64,000 nucleotides of DNA from Shewanella sp. 10N.286.48.A6 (GCF_002873135.1 NZ_MCVI01000001.1:1-64000), one strand, 5' to 3'; positions 18,641 through 29,063 are shown, counted from the stretch's first letter. Translations and numbers: made by a program. Notes: generated from the letters alone by a model not told the origin.

Positions 18641-20380
18641 ATGACCACAACTTTAATTTCTATACCCAAACTTGCTCCTCAGTTTACGTTACCTCAATCT
18701 TTACCTTCTACTGCTTATCTAAGCCATTTATTGTTGGGACAAGAGCGTTGTTTAGATGCATTTAATTTAATGACTAAACTTGCACACCAACATTTATTTG
18801 TCGCTGATTTTGCGGGTATTGAGCGTGAACTGTTTATTAAAGCCCTTGTGAGTCAGGCTAATACGCCATCAGATTCCTTTTTGGTTGCGACTAAAAGCCA
18901 AGATGAAAATCACAATTTTAATTTCCGCTGGCAGGCTGAGTTACCGTCAGAGAATGTTGGCACTGTTGCGCATCAAAATACCCTTTACAGCTATGTTAGT
19001 GGCTCTATTCGCCGCGCTGATCTAGTCGGTAAAATGCATAAGACTGATAAGTCTAGCCAGTATAAAGCTGGCATTTTAGCCTCCAACCATTTCGTTTTTA
19101 TTGATGCTAACTCTTTATGGAAACGTGAAGGCCTGTGGGATTTTGTCATGCAGATCCTCGAGCATAAACAATATAAAATTAGCAACGATATCGCGCCAAT
19201 CCCACTCAATTGTAAAATTGTGCTAATGGGCTCAGCTAACTTGTTTACTCATTTAAGAGCTGAAGACAGAGTTTTTTATAAAAACTTTCCACTGCTTGGC
19301 GAGGTTAACTCAGAAATTGATTTAACTAAATATAATGAAACTCAGTACCTGCAATGGCTAAATAGTTTAGCTGATGCCTATAACATTCAATTAGAGCCAT
19401 CAAGCTTGATACCGCTATTTAATTACAGCGCCAAACTTACTGAGCATCAGCAACGCTTAAGTTTATCAATGCTGCAAATCGTTCAGGTACTGACACAAGC
19501 TAAAGCATACTCTAATAGTGCTTCGCTCAATTCAACTGCCATAGCAAAAGCCCTTAGACAGTCAAAGTCACGCCATGACAGTTCTGAGGTTTATTCAGCA
19601 CAAAACTTTGATGATAATTTCATTAATCTGCAAACGAGCGGTGAAATAATCGGCCAGATTAATGGCTTAACTGTGATTGACACTGATGATTCAAGTTATG
19701 GCGAGCCGGCAAGGATCACTACCTCTGTCCATTATGGTGACGGTGAAGTGATTGATATTGAGAGGAAATCAGAGTTGGGCGGTAATATTCATACTAAAGG
19801 TATGATGATCCTTTCAGCTTCCTTGTACCGTATTTTTGGTCGCGATGTACCTTTGCATTTAAATGCCAATATAGTGTTTGAGCAGTCTTATCAAGAGATT
19901 GATGGCGATAGTGCCTCTTTAGCTGAGTACTGCTGCTTAATGTCTGCCATTGCCGAGCAGCCGATTAACCAAGCATTTGCCATTACGGGCGCACTTGATC
20001 AATTCGGCGCGGTGCAAGCCATTGGTGGTGTGAATGAAAAGATCGAAGGCTTCTATCATTTATGTAATCGACGTGGCTTAACAGGTGAGCACAGCGTTAT
20101 TATTCCTAAATCGAATGTGCTACAACTAAACCTTGAAACCGAAGTTATTGAGGCCGTTGAAAAAGGCTTGTTTCATATTCATGCAATTGAGCATATGGAT
20201 CAAGCTATCGATTTATTAATGAAAGCTCCAGCAGGGGTAAGAAACGAAGACAATGATTTTCCTGCTGAATCAATTTATGGCCAGGTCCAAACACGTTTAG
20301 AAAAAATGGCTGGCCACGATGATGAAGAGCTCGAATTAAGCTTTTTACAAAAAATATTAATGAAATTAAAGATATTATAG
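18641..20380 (+). CDS. ycbZ: Lon-type protease LonH/YcbZ with degenerate ATPase part
   Basis: A 579-residue protein of the YcbZ family. The C-terminal S16 protease domain has the Ser-Lys dyad of Lon: S424 in EIDGDSASLAE and K467 in IGGVNEKIEGF, 43 residues apart as in E. coli Lon (S679/K722). The N-terminal half is AAA-like, but I find no Walker A motif; LLLGQERCLDAF and FVADFAGIEREL sit where a P-loop would be, and FVFIDANSLW is a weak Walker B. It is thus likely an ATP-independent or otherwise unusual peptidase. It is immediately upstream of fabA, as in E. coli, and its stop codon abuts the fabA operator. Confidence 0.92.
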   Translation: MTTTLISIPKLAPQFTLPQSLPSTAYLSHLLLGQERCLDAFNLMTKLAHQHLFVADFAGIERELFIKALVSQANTPSDSFLVATKSQDENHNFNFRWQAELPSENVGTVAHQNTLYSYVSGSIRRADLVGKMHKTDKSSQYKAGILASNHFVFIDANSLWKREGLWDFVMQILEHKQYKISNDIAPIPLNCKIVLMGSANLFTHLRAEDRVFYKNFPLLGEVNSEIDLTKYNETQYLQWLNSLADAYNIQLEPSSLIPLFNYSAKLTEHQQRLSLSMLQIVQVLTQAKAYSNSASLNSTAIAKALRQSKSRHDSSEVYSAQNFDDNFINLQTSGEIIGQINGLTVIDTDDSSYGEPARITTSVHYGDGEVIDIERKSELGGNIHTKGMMILSASLYRIFGRDVPLHLNANIVFEQSYQEIDGDSASLAEYCCLMSAIAEQPINQAFAITGALDQFGAVQAIGGVNEKIEGFYHLCNRRGLTGEHSVIIPKSNVLQLNLETEVIEAVEKGLFHIHAIEHMDQAIDLLMKAPAGVRNEDNDFPAESIYGQVQTRLEKMAGHDDEELELSFLQKILMKLKIL

Positions 20381-20413
20381 TGATCGGAGTTGTTTAGCTT
20401 ACACGTGTTCGCT
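20381..20413 (+). promoter_or_regulatory. FadR-like and FabR-like operators of fabA
   Basis: Directly after the ycbZ stop lie TGATCGGAGTTGTT (20381-20394) and AGCTTACACGTGTTCGCT (20396-20413). As I remember the E. coli fabA promoter, it carries the FadR site CTGATCGGACTTGTTC next to the FabR palindrome AGCGTACACGTGTTAGCT. Both are preserved here in the same order, 41 bp upstream of the fabA start. This predicts activation by FadR and repression by FabR in response to acyl-CoA/ACP. Confidence 0.8.
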
Positions 20414-20453
20414 ATCTTGTCAGCCTATTCGTAATAAAGTGGTAAATATTTAA

Positions 20454-20969
20454 ATGAAAAGAGCTAACAGTTTCACTAAAGAAGAGCTGATCGCATGTGG
20501 TAATGGCAACCTTTTTGAGCCTAACTCACCACGTCTGCCTGTCGATAATATGTTGATGATAGATAGGATCACAACCATTAATGCTGACGGTGGTGAATAT
20601 GGTAAAGGCGAAATAGTCGCTGAACTCGATATCACCCCTGATTTATGGTTTTTTGACTGCCACTTTAATGGCGATCCTGTGATGCCAGGTTGCTTAGGTT
20701 TAGATGCCATGTGGCAATTGGTTGGCTTTTATTTAGGCTGGGAAGGCGCAGAAGGTAAAGGGCGCGCACTTGGGGTTGGCGAAGTAAAGTTCACCGGGCA
20801 AGTATTACCGGAAGCGAAAAAAGTCACCTATAAGCTCACTTTAAAACGAAAGATTCACCGTAAGCTGGTTATGGGGATTGCTGATGCCACTATGGAAGTG
20901 GATGGCCGTGAGATTTACTCGGCTACTGATTTGAAAGTCGGTATTTTTAAGGATACCTCGACCTTTTAA
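20454..20969 (+). CDS. fabA: 3-hydroxydecanoyl-ACP dehydratase/isomerase
   Basis: This enzyme dehydrates 3-hydroxydecanoyl-ACP and isomerises trans-2 to cis-3-decenoyl-ACP, the branch point to unsaturated fatty acids. The single hot-dog domain has catalytic H70 and D84 in [20 protein letters not shown]. The length of 171 aa equals the usual FabA length. It acts in the cytosol as a homodimer. FadR-like and FabR-like sites lie 40-73 bp upstream. Its unsaturated products also feed membrane lipids and, indirectly, the ole hydrocarbon pathway encoded elsewhere in the window. Confidence 0.98.
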   Translation: MKRANSFTKEELIACGNGNLFEPNSPRLPVDNMLMIDRITTINADGGEYGKGEIVAELDITPDLWFFDCHFNGDPVMPGCLGLDAMWQLVGFYLGWEGAEGKGRALGVGEVKFTGQVLPEAKKVTYKLTLKRKIHRKLVMGIADATMEVDGREIYSATDLKVGIFKDTSTF

Positions 20970-21043
20970 GCATTTCACTGAATATGAATAGTAATCACTG
21001 TTAGCTAATGTTGCTTTAGGTTAACTTAGCTAAACGGCATTAT

Positions 21044-21073
21044 TTTGCCCTCAATCAACCCCCTGAGGGCAAA
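21044..21073. other. Inverted repeat between convergent fabA and rmf
   Basis: A perfect 10-bp stem TTTGCCCTCA/TGAGGGCAAA with a 10-nt C-rich loop lies between the fabA and rmf stops. There is no clear U run on either strand, so it may be a weak bidirectional terminator or a 3'-end stabiliser. Confidence 0.55.
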
Positions 21074-21097
21074 GATATTAATATGATGCCTTTTCAT

Positions 21098-21274
21098 TTA
21101 TTTATTAAACAAACCACTCATACGTCCATCTACGCCTTCTCTCCAACCACCTAACCATTGAGATTTAGAATCTAAAGTTCCGTAAGGGCAAAGCTCCTTA
21201 GAGCGCCCTGCAATACCTGCTTGGAATCCCTTAGAAAAAGCTCTATCTAACTTATCTCTTTTTTGTCTTTTCAT
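21098..21274 (-). CDS. rmf: Ribosome modulation factor
   Basis: A 58-residue basic protein that promotes 70S dimerisation into inactive 100S ribosomes in stationary phase. The conserved block GFQAGIAGRSKELCPY and the SQWLGGWREG motif are intact. ATG 21274 (MKRQKRDKLDRAF) matches the E. coli N-terminus and has GAGG 8 nt upstream; a GTG at 21280 in the same frame would add two residues. It is convergent with fabA, as in E. coli. Confidence 0.97.
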   Translation of the reverse strand: MKRQKRDKLDRAFSKGFQAGIAGRSKELCPYGTLDSKSQWLGGWREGVDGRMSGLFNK

Positions 21275-21404
21275 TAACACATCCTCATTTTGTTAATCAA
21301 GAAGCGTTCGCTTCAGCATTACAAATAGGTGAAATTTCACACAAGATCAATGCAAAAATATGACAAAATTATGTGTTTTTAATTAAAGTATTGAGATAAA
21401 AAGC

Positions 21405-21436
21405 AAAAAAAAATCGAGGAATAATCCTCGACTTTT
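21405..21436 (-). terminator. Intrinsic terminator of the DUF3466 gene
   Basis: The 7-bp stem TCGAGGA/TCCTCGA with loop TTAT is followed on the minus strand by nine T residues, 18 bp after the stop codon at 21454. Confidence 0.93.
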
Positions 21437-21453
21437 AGTTCAAAAAATGCTCT

Positions 21454-23355
21454 CTACTTAAGCTTGCGACGACGTAACCAAAGTAACGGCAGAGCGAATA
21501 ACCAAGCAAAGCTAGCCGCCCCTTTTCTTACATAGGGCTCATCTTCTACGTCATCACTTTCAGTACAGGCTTGTTCGTTACCTGATACCGGTTTCATTAC
21601 CACCATACGCGGTAAATAAGACGTTACAGGCTCGCCATTACCATTTATTTCAAATAACGGTAGGTTAGTGTCTTCATCAAGAATCAAATTACCATCGGTA
21701 TCAAATTGGTATAAAGGTTTACGAATAAATGCTGTACCTACAATGGTGCCGTCTTCATTGATGTCATTGGCCTCAACCACATATATTTCACTGTCATAGC
21801 TTAAAATTGAGCCGTCACCATCAATAACCTCAACCGGATAACGAGTCCATTTGCCATCAGCATCTTGCTCATAGCCTTTTGACTCACACGTTAAAGTCGC
21901 ATTAAGGTTCACAAATTCATCATCACCGATGTTATAAAGAAAACCTGCTTTTGGTCGCGGCTTATCTTTATCATAAGTGACCTCAATATTACCAACCACT
22001 TGACCTGCATTATTAATGGCTTTTGGGTAACTACTTAGCTCTGAAATACCTGAATCTTGAAAGTCACTAGGTACTACGATTTCAGCAGATGGGTTGTTAA
22101 TATCGTAATAGAAGAACTTATCTCGTAAAATTCCACTGACATATTTATAAAAAGTACCAATGACAATACCATTATCATTAATATCACGTGCTATTGAGTT
22201 ATAAACATCGTCACTGAAAATATCAGTATCAATCCACTGATATTCATATTCTCCTTGGGCATTTTTCACCCAGTAGGCGGCATCTTGATAAAGATCATCC
22301 GTTTTACCATTACGGTAAACGTGTGAGCGCCCTACCACTACATCATTGTTGTTAATACCTAAAGCCTGAGCGGTATACACTAAAGTAGAGTCTTCATCAG
22401 GGGTTAACCCTAACTCTAGCTCAATCACGTTTTCAGCAGGAATAGTATTATCATCAGCAATTTGCCATACGTGGGCGCGGGTTTGATACTGAATGTTACG
22501 AAGACCATTTGATGGGAATTGATCTGCCTGTACGCATATTTCAACTGGCGCTGGCGAGTCTTCATCTGCGTCTAAATCTGCGTCAATACAACTATCGATA
22601 CGATCTGAGCTGAATTCAATAATGTCAGTACTGGCATAACCTGCCACCAAATTATTATCGTTAATTGCCGCAGCCGCTGACCAGCCACCTAACTCAACTT
22701 CAAAACCATCATCTTCACGAATATAAGTTTCGTAAGATGGTACTAATTCAAGTTCTTCTCCGTCAGGCGTGACAGCGACACCACGAAGCTCAAAATCGCG
22801 ATAGTACCAAAACTCTTGGTCTTCATCACTACCAACATAGTCGATAGTTTTTTCAGGCGCAGTATATGAACCAACTTTGTAATTGTTGTCATTCATGCCA
22901 TAGAAAAAGGTATCAACCGAGTTGATAATTAACTCGCCTTCATCATCAACATCGGTTGGTGCTGTAGTGCCATTAACGCTATAGAAGTTTGGATACCAAG
23001 CTGACTCAGCATCGTATTCTTCCGCTGTGAAAGTAAAGTTATTTGCCACCAGAGGCAAAAATACTGAATAAATAATGGTTTCTTCAGGTGCGATACCATC
23101 TTCTACATCAATAACGTCATTGTCATCTTCGTCATCATCGACAGATAGTTTTTTCTTACCTTTAGAAACACCTACAAGTTCATTGTTGGCATTAACAGCC
23201 ATGGCGTAACCACTTCGGGTACCGTCTACTGTGCCTTTAAGATCAAAATCTTCAATGTTTACAATTTCATATACTGGAGCGGCATGTACACTTCCGATAG
23301 CGCCAAGCACACTCAAGGCAACGACAGATAATGCCTTATCAAACTTCGACTTCAT
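21454..23355 (-). CDS. DUF3466 family secreted/surface protein with GlyGly-CTERM-like tail
   Basis: A 633-residue exported protein. The signal peptide ends at about residue 26 (SVLGAIGSVHA). The body is Asp/Glu-rich and contains repeated short units of the form IN-D/N-x-x-x-V-x-G, such as INDNNLVAGYAS, INNNDVVVGRS, INDNGIVIGTF, INNAGQVVGNI and INEDGTIVGTAF, as in HAF-type repeat proteins. An acidic run DDDEDDNDVIDVEDG may bind calcium. The C-terminus has a small-residue segment, one hydrophobic helix and a basic end (FAWLFALPLLWLRRRKLK), the layout of rhombosortase-processed GlyGly-CTERM proteins. The function is unknown. It is followed by its own strong terminator and lies 25 bp downstream of uup. 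Confidence 0.82.
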   Translation of the reverse strand: MKSKFDKALSVVALSVLGAIGSVHAAPVYEIVNIEDFDLKGTVDGTRSGYAMAVNANNELVGVSKGKKKLSVDDDEDDNDVIDVEDGIAPEETIIYSVFLPLVANNFTFTAEEYDAESAWYPNFYSVNGTTAPTDVDDEGELIINSVDTFFYGMNDNNYKVGSYTAPEKTIDYVGSDEDQEFWYYRDFELRGVAVTPDGEELELVPSYETYIREDDGFEVELGGWSAAAAINDNNLVAGYASTDIIEFSSDRIDSCIDADLDADEDSPAPVEICVQADQFPSNGLRNIQYQTRAHVWQIADDNTIPAENVIELELGLTPDEDSTLVYTAQALGINNNDVVVGRSHVYRNGKTDDLYQDAAYWVKNAQGEYEYQWIDTDIFSDDVYNSIARDINDNGIVIGTFYKYVSGILRDKFFYYDINNPSAEIVVPSDFQDSGISELSSYPKAINNAGQVVGNIEVTYDKDKPRPKAGFLYNIGDDEFVNLNATLTCESKGYEQDADGKWTRYPVEVIDGDGSILSYDSEIYVVEANDINEDGTIVGTAFIRKPLYQFDTDGNLILDEDTNLPLFEINGNGEPVTSYLPRMVVMKPVSGNEQACTESDDVEDEPYVRKGAASFAWLFALPLLWLRRRKLK

Positions 23356-23380
23356 TATAATTCCTATTATTATTATACGC

Positions 23381-25306
23381 TTACTTCAGTGATTCGAGTT
23401 CTTCCCAACGCTCGAAGCAAGTGTCCAATTCCTGTTCTTTTGTCGCCAATGCTTTAAGCACTGAGTTGACGGTATCTTGTGGTTGGCTATAAAAATCAGC
23501 TGAAGCCACAGTATTTTGTATTTTTTCTACTTCTTGTTCTAACTTTTCCATTTTACTCGGTAGTTGTTCGAGTTCACGTTGAAGTTTGAACGATAATTTT
23601 TTAGGTGCTGTACTGGCAGCTTTAGTCTGCTTTACAGGCTTAGTTTCTACTGGCGCAGGAGTTTGGACAACAGATGTTGCTGCTTGTTCCTCAGAATAAA
23701 ATTTAGCGCCCTGAGAGACGGCATCATTGTATCCGCCAACATACTCATGCCAGTTACCATTACCGGCAAACCACCAACTACTGGTCACGGTATTATCAAT
23801 AAATTCCCTGTCGTGACTAACAATCAATAAGGTCCCTTTAAAATCAGTTAGTAAGGACTCTAACAATTCTAGGGTCTCAATATCAAGGTCATTGGTTGGT
23901 TCATCGAGAATAATTAAGTTTGCAGGTCGCAATAACAAGCGTGCTAATAGCAATCGGTTTTTCTCACCACCTGATAACGCCTTAACAGGGGTACGTGCAC
24001 GCATAGGTGAAAACAAGAAGTCTTGTAAGTAACTTAATATATGACGATCTTGACCGTTAATCGTAACGGTTTTCTTACCGTCGCCTACGTTTTCTTCAAC
24101 GGTTTTTTCTGGATCTAACGCTTCACGGTATTGGTCAAAATAGGCAACTTCGAGTTTGGTACCGACTTTAACTTCACCTGATTGCGGCGAAAGCTGCTCA
24201 ATTAATAGCTTAATTAATGTTGATTTACCACAACCGTTTGGCCCGATTAAGGCAATTCTGTCACCACGTATAACCGTTGAACTGAAGTTTTTAACTAAAT
24301 CTTTATCAGGTAAATTGTAATTAAGATTATTAATATCAAATACTAACTTACCAGAACGCTCAGTATCACTGACGTTCATCTTGGCATTGCCTTGACGATT
24401 CAGGCGCTCACTGCGTTCATTTCTTAATGCTTTAAGGGCGCGCACTCGGCCTTCATTACGGGTACGTCTGGCTTTTACCCCTTGACGGATCCAAGTTTCT
24501 TCTTCTGCTAATTTTTTGTCAAAATGGGCATTTTGTTCCGCTTCAACACGCAACCACTCTTGCTTACCTTCTAAATAAGCATGGTAATTACCCGGCCACG
24601 ATGTCACTACGCCGCGATCTAAATCAACAATGCGTGTTGCCATACGATGAATAAAGCCACGGTCATGACTGACAAACACGATAGCGCCTTTAAAGTTTAA
24701 TAAAAACTCTTCAAGCCATTCAATGGTATCAATATCAAGGTGGTTGGTCGGTTCATCAAGCAATAATAAGTCCGGTTCGCTAACTAGGGCTCTTGCTAAT
24801 GCCACTTTACGCTGCCAGCCACCTGATAGCTCACTAAGGGGTTTATCGGGATCTAAGCCTAACAATTCACAATTTTGAATAATACGAGAATCTAAATGCC
24901 AGCCGTTATTATGATCTAATGACTCTTGCAAGCGCTGCATTTGATTGAGCATCTTGTTCATTTCATCAGGTTCAGCGGTAGCAACGTCATGTGAAAGCTT
25001 ATGATAACGCTCTAGCATTTCACCAATTTCTTTTAATGCTAAAGAGATATATTTATAAACCGTGCCGGTTTCAGCTTTAGGCGGATCTTGCTGTAGTCGA
25101 CTGACATTCACATCAGAGGCAATATTAAATTCACCGTCATCAAGTAATACATCACCTGACAGCACTTTCATTAAACTTGATTTACCCGCCCCATTTCGGC
25201 CTACGATACACACTCGCTCACCAGGTAAAATAGTGAAATCAGCATTTTTCAATAACGGGGTATAGCCATAGGCTAAAGAGCCATTATTAATACGAACTAA
25301 ACTCAA
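23381..25306 (-). CDS. uup: ABC-F ATPase Uup
   Basis: A soluble tandem ABC ATPase of 641 aa acting on ribosomes and branched DNA intermediates; it has no membrane domain. Both nucleotide-binding domains are complete: Walker A GRNGAGKSSL and GPNGCGKSTL, signatures LSGGWQRKVAL and LSGGEKNRLLL, and Walker [13 protein letters not shown] and LIILDEPTNDLD. A C-terminal coiled coil (about 565-640, LSFKLQRELEQLPSKMEKLE) is the Uup DNA-binding type. The start is TTG 25306 with AGGAG 6 nt upstream; it overlaps the stop of the glutaredoxin-like gene (TTGA), so translation is coupled. Confidence 0.94.
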   Translation of the reverse strand: MSLVRINNGSLAYGYTPLLKNADFTILPGERVCIVGRNGAGKSSLMKVLSGDVLLDDGEFNIASDVNVSRLQQDPPKAETGTVYKYISLALKEIGEMLERYHKLSHDVATAEPDEMNKMLNQMQRLQESLDHNNGWHLDSRIIQNCELLGLDPDKPLSELSGGWQRKVALARALVSEPDLLLLDEPTNHLDIDTIEWLEEFLLNFKGAIVFVSHDRGFIHRMATRIVDLDRGVVTSWPGNYHAYLEGKQEWLRVEAEQNAHFDKKLAEEETWIRQGVKARRTRNEGRVRALKALRNERSERLNRQGNAKMNVSDTERSGKLVFDINNLNYNLPDKDLVKNFSSTVIRGDRIALIGPNGCGKSTLIKLLIEQLSPQSGEVKVGTKLEVAYFDQYREALDPEKTVEENVGDGKKTVTINGQDRHILSYLQDFLFSPMRARTPVKALSGGEKNRLLLARLLLRPANLIILDEPTNDLDIETLELLESLLTDFKGTLLIVSHDREFIDNTVTSSWWFAGNGNWHEYVGGYNDAVSQGAKFYSEEQAATSVVQTPAPVETKPVKQTKAASTAPKKLSFKLQRELEQLPSKMEKLEQEVEKIQNTVASADFYSQPQDTVNSVLKALATKEQELDTCFERWEELESLK

Positions 25307-25554
25307 GCGACGCTCCTAATAAATTCTGTTAACTGCTGGGCATCAAAGGGCCAAAACAATTCTTTTTCATCCATAACTAACACTGGTATAGAGATGCCAT
25401 AACGGCTTGCCAGTGTGTCATTATCGCAAATATCAATATGTTGATAGTCAATGCCTAATTGCTCAACTAACGCTTGAGCAATTTCACACAGATGACAGCC
25501 ATCTGTGTGATATAAAATTAGGCCTGCACTGTCTGTTGTTGGGTTAGAACTCAT
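25303..25554 (-). CDS. Glutaredoxin-family protein (DUF836-like)
   Basis: A small thioredoxin-fold protein of 83 aa. The redox motif C20-H-L-C23 lies in LYHTDGCHLCEIAQALVEQL, and the cis-Pro segment is YGISIPVLVMD. Such proteins are often annotated as glutaredoxin family; the partner is unknown. It sits between rlmKL (18 bp upstream) and uup (4-bp overlap), so rlmKL-grx-uup is likely one transcript. Confidence 0.9.
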   Translation of the reverse strand: MSSNPTTDSAGLILYHTDGCHLCEIAQALVEQLGIDYQHIDICDNDTLASRYGISIPVLVMDEKELFWPFDAQQLTEFIRSVA

Positions 25555-25571
25555 ACCTTTAACCTTAAAGC

Positions 25572-27719
25572 TTATTTAGCGTAAGGAGACTTAGCATGGG
25601 TAATTAACCAAGTATTATGGATGTGCGGATTACGCTTATAATCCAATGGTAATGTTTGACTATCGATATTTTTAATGTCCATTTTATATTGGCTTAAAAG
25701 CTCGATATCCATTTTAAATTTACGCTTATTATTCGAGAAAATAATTTCGCCATTAGGGCTTAATACTTTAATCAAATCAACCAGCATTGCCGCATGGTCT
25801 CGTTGAACGTCCCAGCTATCTTCCATTCTTTTTGAATTAGAAAAAGTTGGCGGATCGATAAATATCAGATCGAATTTCTCTTCACAATCTTTCACCCACT
25901 GAATACAGTTAGCTTGGATGAATTGATATTGCTTACCTGATAAATTATTTAAATCAAAATTCTCTTTTGCCCAAGCAAGGTAAGTATTTGACATATCGAC
26001 TGTAGTGACAGATTTAGCCCCACCTAATGCCGCATGTACCGATGCAGAGCCTGTGTAAGAAAATAAATTCAGCACATTTTTACCCGCTGATTTTTCACCA
26101 ACTAATTTACGGGTCAAACGATGATCTAAGAATAAACCGGTATCAAGGTAGCCAGTTAAATTTAACTTAAACTTAGCGCCATACTCTTGGGTAATGATCT
26201 CCAGCTTTTGTTGATCAAGCTTTTGATACTGGTTGGTGCCCTTTTGCTTTTCACGGGTCTTTAAGGTAACGCGATCAGGGTCCATATTTAATGCTGCAGG
26301 CAATGAGAGTAATACATCGGTTAAACGACGCTTTGTCACCGCTTCAGGAATAGTCGCAGGCGCAGAGTATTCTTGAATAACCACATAATCGACATATTTA
26401 TCAACTGCCACATTGTATTCAGGTAAGTCAGCATCATAAATGCGGTAACTATCAATACCTTCTTTTTTAGCCCACTTGGTTAGTTGCTTCATATTCTTTT
26501 TAATACGATTAGCAAAAGCAGGCGAGATATCTGCAATATCAACACCTTCAGGCAACACCGGCATTTCACGGCGAGTGCTTTTAGCATGCAAAGTATATAA
26601 GTTAAAGCCACACTCTAGTGCACCGTTAAACATCTTCATTTGCTTATCGGCTTTTAGCTTTAATGCTGAGAGTAATTCAATATCACTACACAACATGGCA
26701 ATTTTCCAACCGCCAAAGTCTTTCTTAAACTTATCGCCAAGCTTGTAATACAGCTTCAATAATTCCGTAATGCTACCTAAACGCTCACCATATGGTGGGT
26801 TTGAGATTAAGAAACCCGCTTCTACTGGTGGAGTAACATCAAGTGCATCTGAAACACTAAATTCAATTAAATCAGCAACACCGGCGTTTTCTGCGTTTTG
26901 TTTTGCAAGCGCTACAAGGTGACCGTCAATATCAGAGGCAAAAAACTTTAATGCGCAGCGAGTTTTACCAAGACTGGCTCGGGCTTTTGCTTCATTTAAA
27001 ATCCCTTGCCATAGGGTATCGTCATGTTGATGCCAATGCTCAAAACCAAAACGGGCGCGTTTAAGAGCTGGAGCAATATCTGCAGCCATTAATGCCGCTT
27101 CGATAACAACGGTACCACTGCCACAAAAGGGATCTAATAATGTAATTGGATTTGCTTGCCAACCACTTCTTATAAGCATGTTAGCGGCTAAGTTTTCTTT
27201 CAGAGGTGCTTCACCGGTTATTGATCGGTAGCCACGTTGGTGTAAAGAAGCGCCAGAGAAATTAACTGAAAGCGTTAATTGATTATTACGATAATGGGCA
27301 TCAATTCTAAATTCAGCATTGACGCGTCCAACATCAGGTCTATCTAAACCATCATCGCGAAAACGATCCACAACCGCATCTTTGGTTTTTAAAGCGCCAA
27401 ACTGGGTATTATTAATAAAGCCGCCAGTACCGTGAAAATCGATACTGAAGGTACTATCGTTTGAGAAGTGAGACGGCCAATCAATACTGTAAGCTGCGTT
27501 ATAAAGTTGCTCAGCAGATTCACAAGCACCTTTATAGATAACCACAACAATTCGGCTAGCAAGTCGAGTCCACAATGTAATTCGATAGGCAAGTTCTAAA
27601 GGCGCAGAAAAATACACACCAGCGACGCTTTCCTTAACATCAGTAGCACCAAACTCTTTAAGCTCATTGGATAAGCTATATTCAAACCCCTTTGGGGCAG
27701 CAGCAAAAAAATTTAACAT
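25572..27719 (-). CDS. rlmKL: 23S rRNA methyltransferase RlmKL (G2445-N2 and G2069-N7)
   Basis: A bifunctional rRNA methyltransferase of 715 aa, close to the 702 aa of E. coli RlmL. It has an N-terminal THUMP domain (about 45-155), a first Rossmann methyltransferase with [17 protein letters not shown] and NPPYGERLG (N2 chemistry), and a second with [20 protein letters not shown] and [11 protein letters not shown] (N7 chemistry). It modifies 23S rRNA helix 74 during large-subunit assembly. The start is ATG 27719. It heads the rlmKL-grx-uup unit. Confidence 0.96.
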   Translation of the reverse strand: MLNFFAAAPKGFEYSLSNELKEFGATDVKESVAGVYFSAPLELAYRITLWTRLASRIVVVIYKGACESAEQLYNAAYSIDWPSHFSNDSTFSIDFHGTGGFINNTQFGALKTKDAVVDRFRDDGLDRPDVGRVNAEFRIDAHYRNNQLTLSVNFSGASLHQRGYRSITGEAPLKENLAANMLIRSGWQANPITLLDPFCGSGTVVIEAALMAADIAPALKRARFGFEHWHQHDDTLWQGILNEAKARASLGKTRCALKFFASDIDGHLVALAKQNAENAGVADLIEFSVSDALDVTPPVEAGFLISNPPYGERLGSITELLKLYYKLGDKFKKDFGGWKIAMLCSDIELLSALKLKADKQMKMFNGALECGFNLYTLHAKSTRREMPVLPEGVDIADISPAFANRIKKNMKQLTKWAKKEGIDSYRIYDADLPEYNVAVDKYVDYVVIQEYSAPATIPEAVTKRRLTDVLLSLPAALNMDPDRVTLKTREKQKGTNQYQKLDQQKLEIITQEYGAKFKLNLTGYLDTGLFLDHRLTRKLVGEKSAGKNVLNLFSYTGSASVHAALGGAKSVTTVDMSNTYLAWAKENFDLNNLSGKQYQFIQANCIQWVKDCEEKFDLIFIDPPTFSNSKRMEDSWDVQRDHAAMLVDLIKVLSPNGEIIFSNNKRKFKMDIELLSQYKMDIKNIDSQTLPLDYKRNPHIHNTWLITHAKSPYAK

Positions 27720-28019
27720 GGATAGACAGTCATCAACTCACAGATATAATTAAGCATGCATTATATACCTAAACCGATATTAGGTGTGAAAATGTCTGTT
27801 AATTGCCACATTTTATACAATACATTACCGATATAGCCCTGTATTGGTGAGTAAACTTTCATTTCTGTTTCAAAACTACGGCTATAACAGGGCTATCTGC
27901 CTTATAAAGCCGCTATTTTTTGCTATTGGTGCTCAGTAAGTCAGCAAGCAGTAATAAAGTTGTCATTATGACTTGCCAAGAACAAGATTGGCCGTTATAG
28001 TCTGCCCCGCTTAAACGGA
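27720..28019. other. Divergent intergenic region before the tRNA-fMet array
   Basis: A 300-bp region between rlmKL (minus) and the first tRNA-fMet (plus). It carries the array promoter, listed separately; nothing else was recognised. Confidence 0.5.
27974..28001 (+). promoter_or_regulatory. Probable sigma-70 promoter of the tRNA-fMet array
   Basis: TTGCCA (27974-27979) and TATAGT (27996-28001) are separated by 16 bp. They are followed by a GC-rich discriminator (CTGCCCCGC) typical of stringently controlled stable-RNA promoters, 18 bp before the first tRNA. Confidence 0.65.
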
Positions 28020-28096
<77 letters not shown>

Positions 28097-28110
28097 TTTA
28101 ACCTTAGTAA

Positions 28111-28197
28111 GCAGACAATTAGTTAGCATATAAATAGTCGGGCTCAGCTAATATAAACTGGCAAAGGTCGTTGGTTCAAACCCAGCTCCTACAATCA
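28111..28197 (+). pseudogene. Decayed tRNA-fMet copy A
   Basis: It keeps GTCGGGCTCA and the 3' part AAGGTCGTTGGTTCAAACCC, but the anticodon arm is replaced by an unrelated AT-rich segment (about 28147-28162) and the 5' acceptor arm is lost. Confidence 0.7.
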
Positions 28198-28248
28198 TTT
28201 AATCATGGTTGCTAAAGAGAAGTTTAAGCAAGTTAGTTTTTATTCGGA

Positions 28249-28325
<77 letters not shown>

Positions 28326-28435
28326 ATAAAATTTTCAAGTTGAATATTAATTCAATTGGTTAATTTTATTAATGTGTATTATTGATTCAAATCATTAACC
28401 ACAACCAATAAAAACAACAAACTATTAAGTACGGA

Positions 28436-28512
<77 letters not shown>

Positions 28513-28520
28513 ATTTATTT

Positions 28521-28597
28521 GATTGAGCAGACAATTCGTCGAGCTTAACTTATATAAATCGGCAAAGTTCATTGGTTATAATATAACTAATGCAACC
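28521..28597 (+). pseudogene. Decayed tRNA-fMet copy B
   Basis: A strongly degraded relative. GAGCAG, TCGTCGAGCTTA, GGCAAAGTTCATTGGTT and a final GCAACC can be aligned to the tRNA. It has the same kind of AT-rich replacement of the anticodon arm as copies A, C and D. Confidence 0.6.
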
Positions 28598-28626
28598 TCT
28601 TAACTTAATAGAACTATATAATCGGA

Positions 28627-28703
<77 letters not shown>

Positions 28704-28751
28704 ATTAGTATTATAGTTAAAGTATTATTGTAAAAAGTCATTAAAATCGGA

Positions 28752-28828
<77 letters not shown>

Positions 28829-28869
28829 ATTCTTTTTAATGCAGTGTAACAGGTAAGTTTTTAATCGGA

Positions 28870-28946
<77 letters not shown>

Positions 28947-29063
28947 ATTTAAATCATTTTAAATTATTAATACTCTTCTTAAATTTAAAAATACCCTTCT
29001 TAATTTCAAAATATTCTTCATCACTTTTCAAGCTCAAGTGTATTGCACCGATTTTTAGATCCT

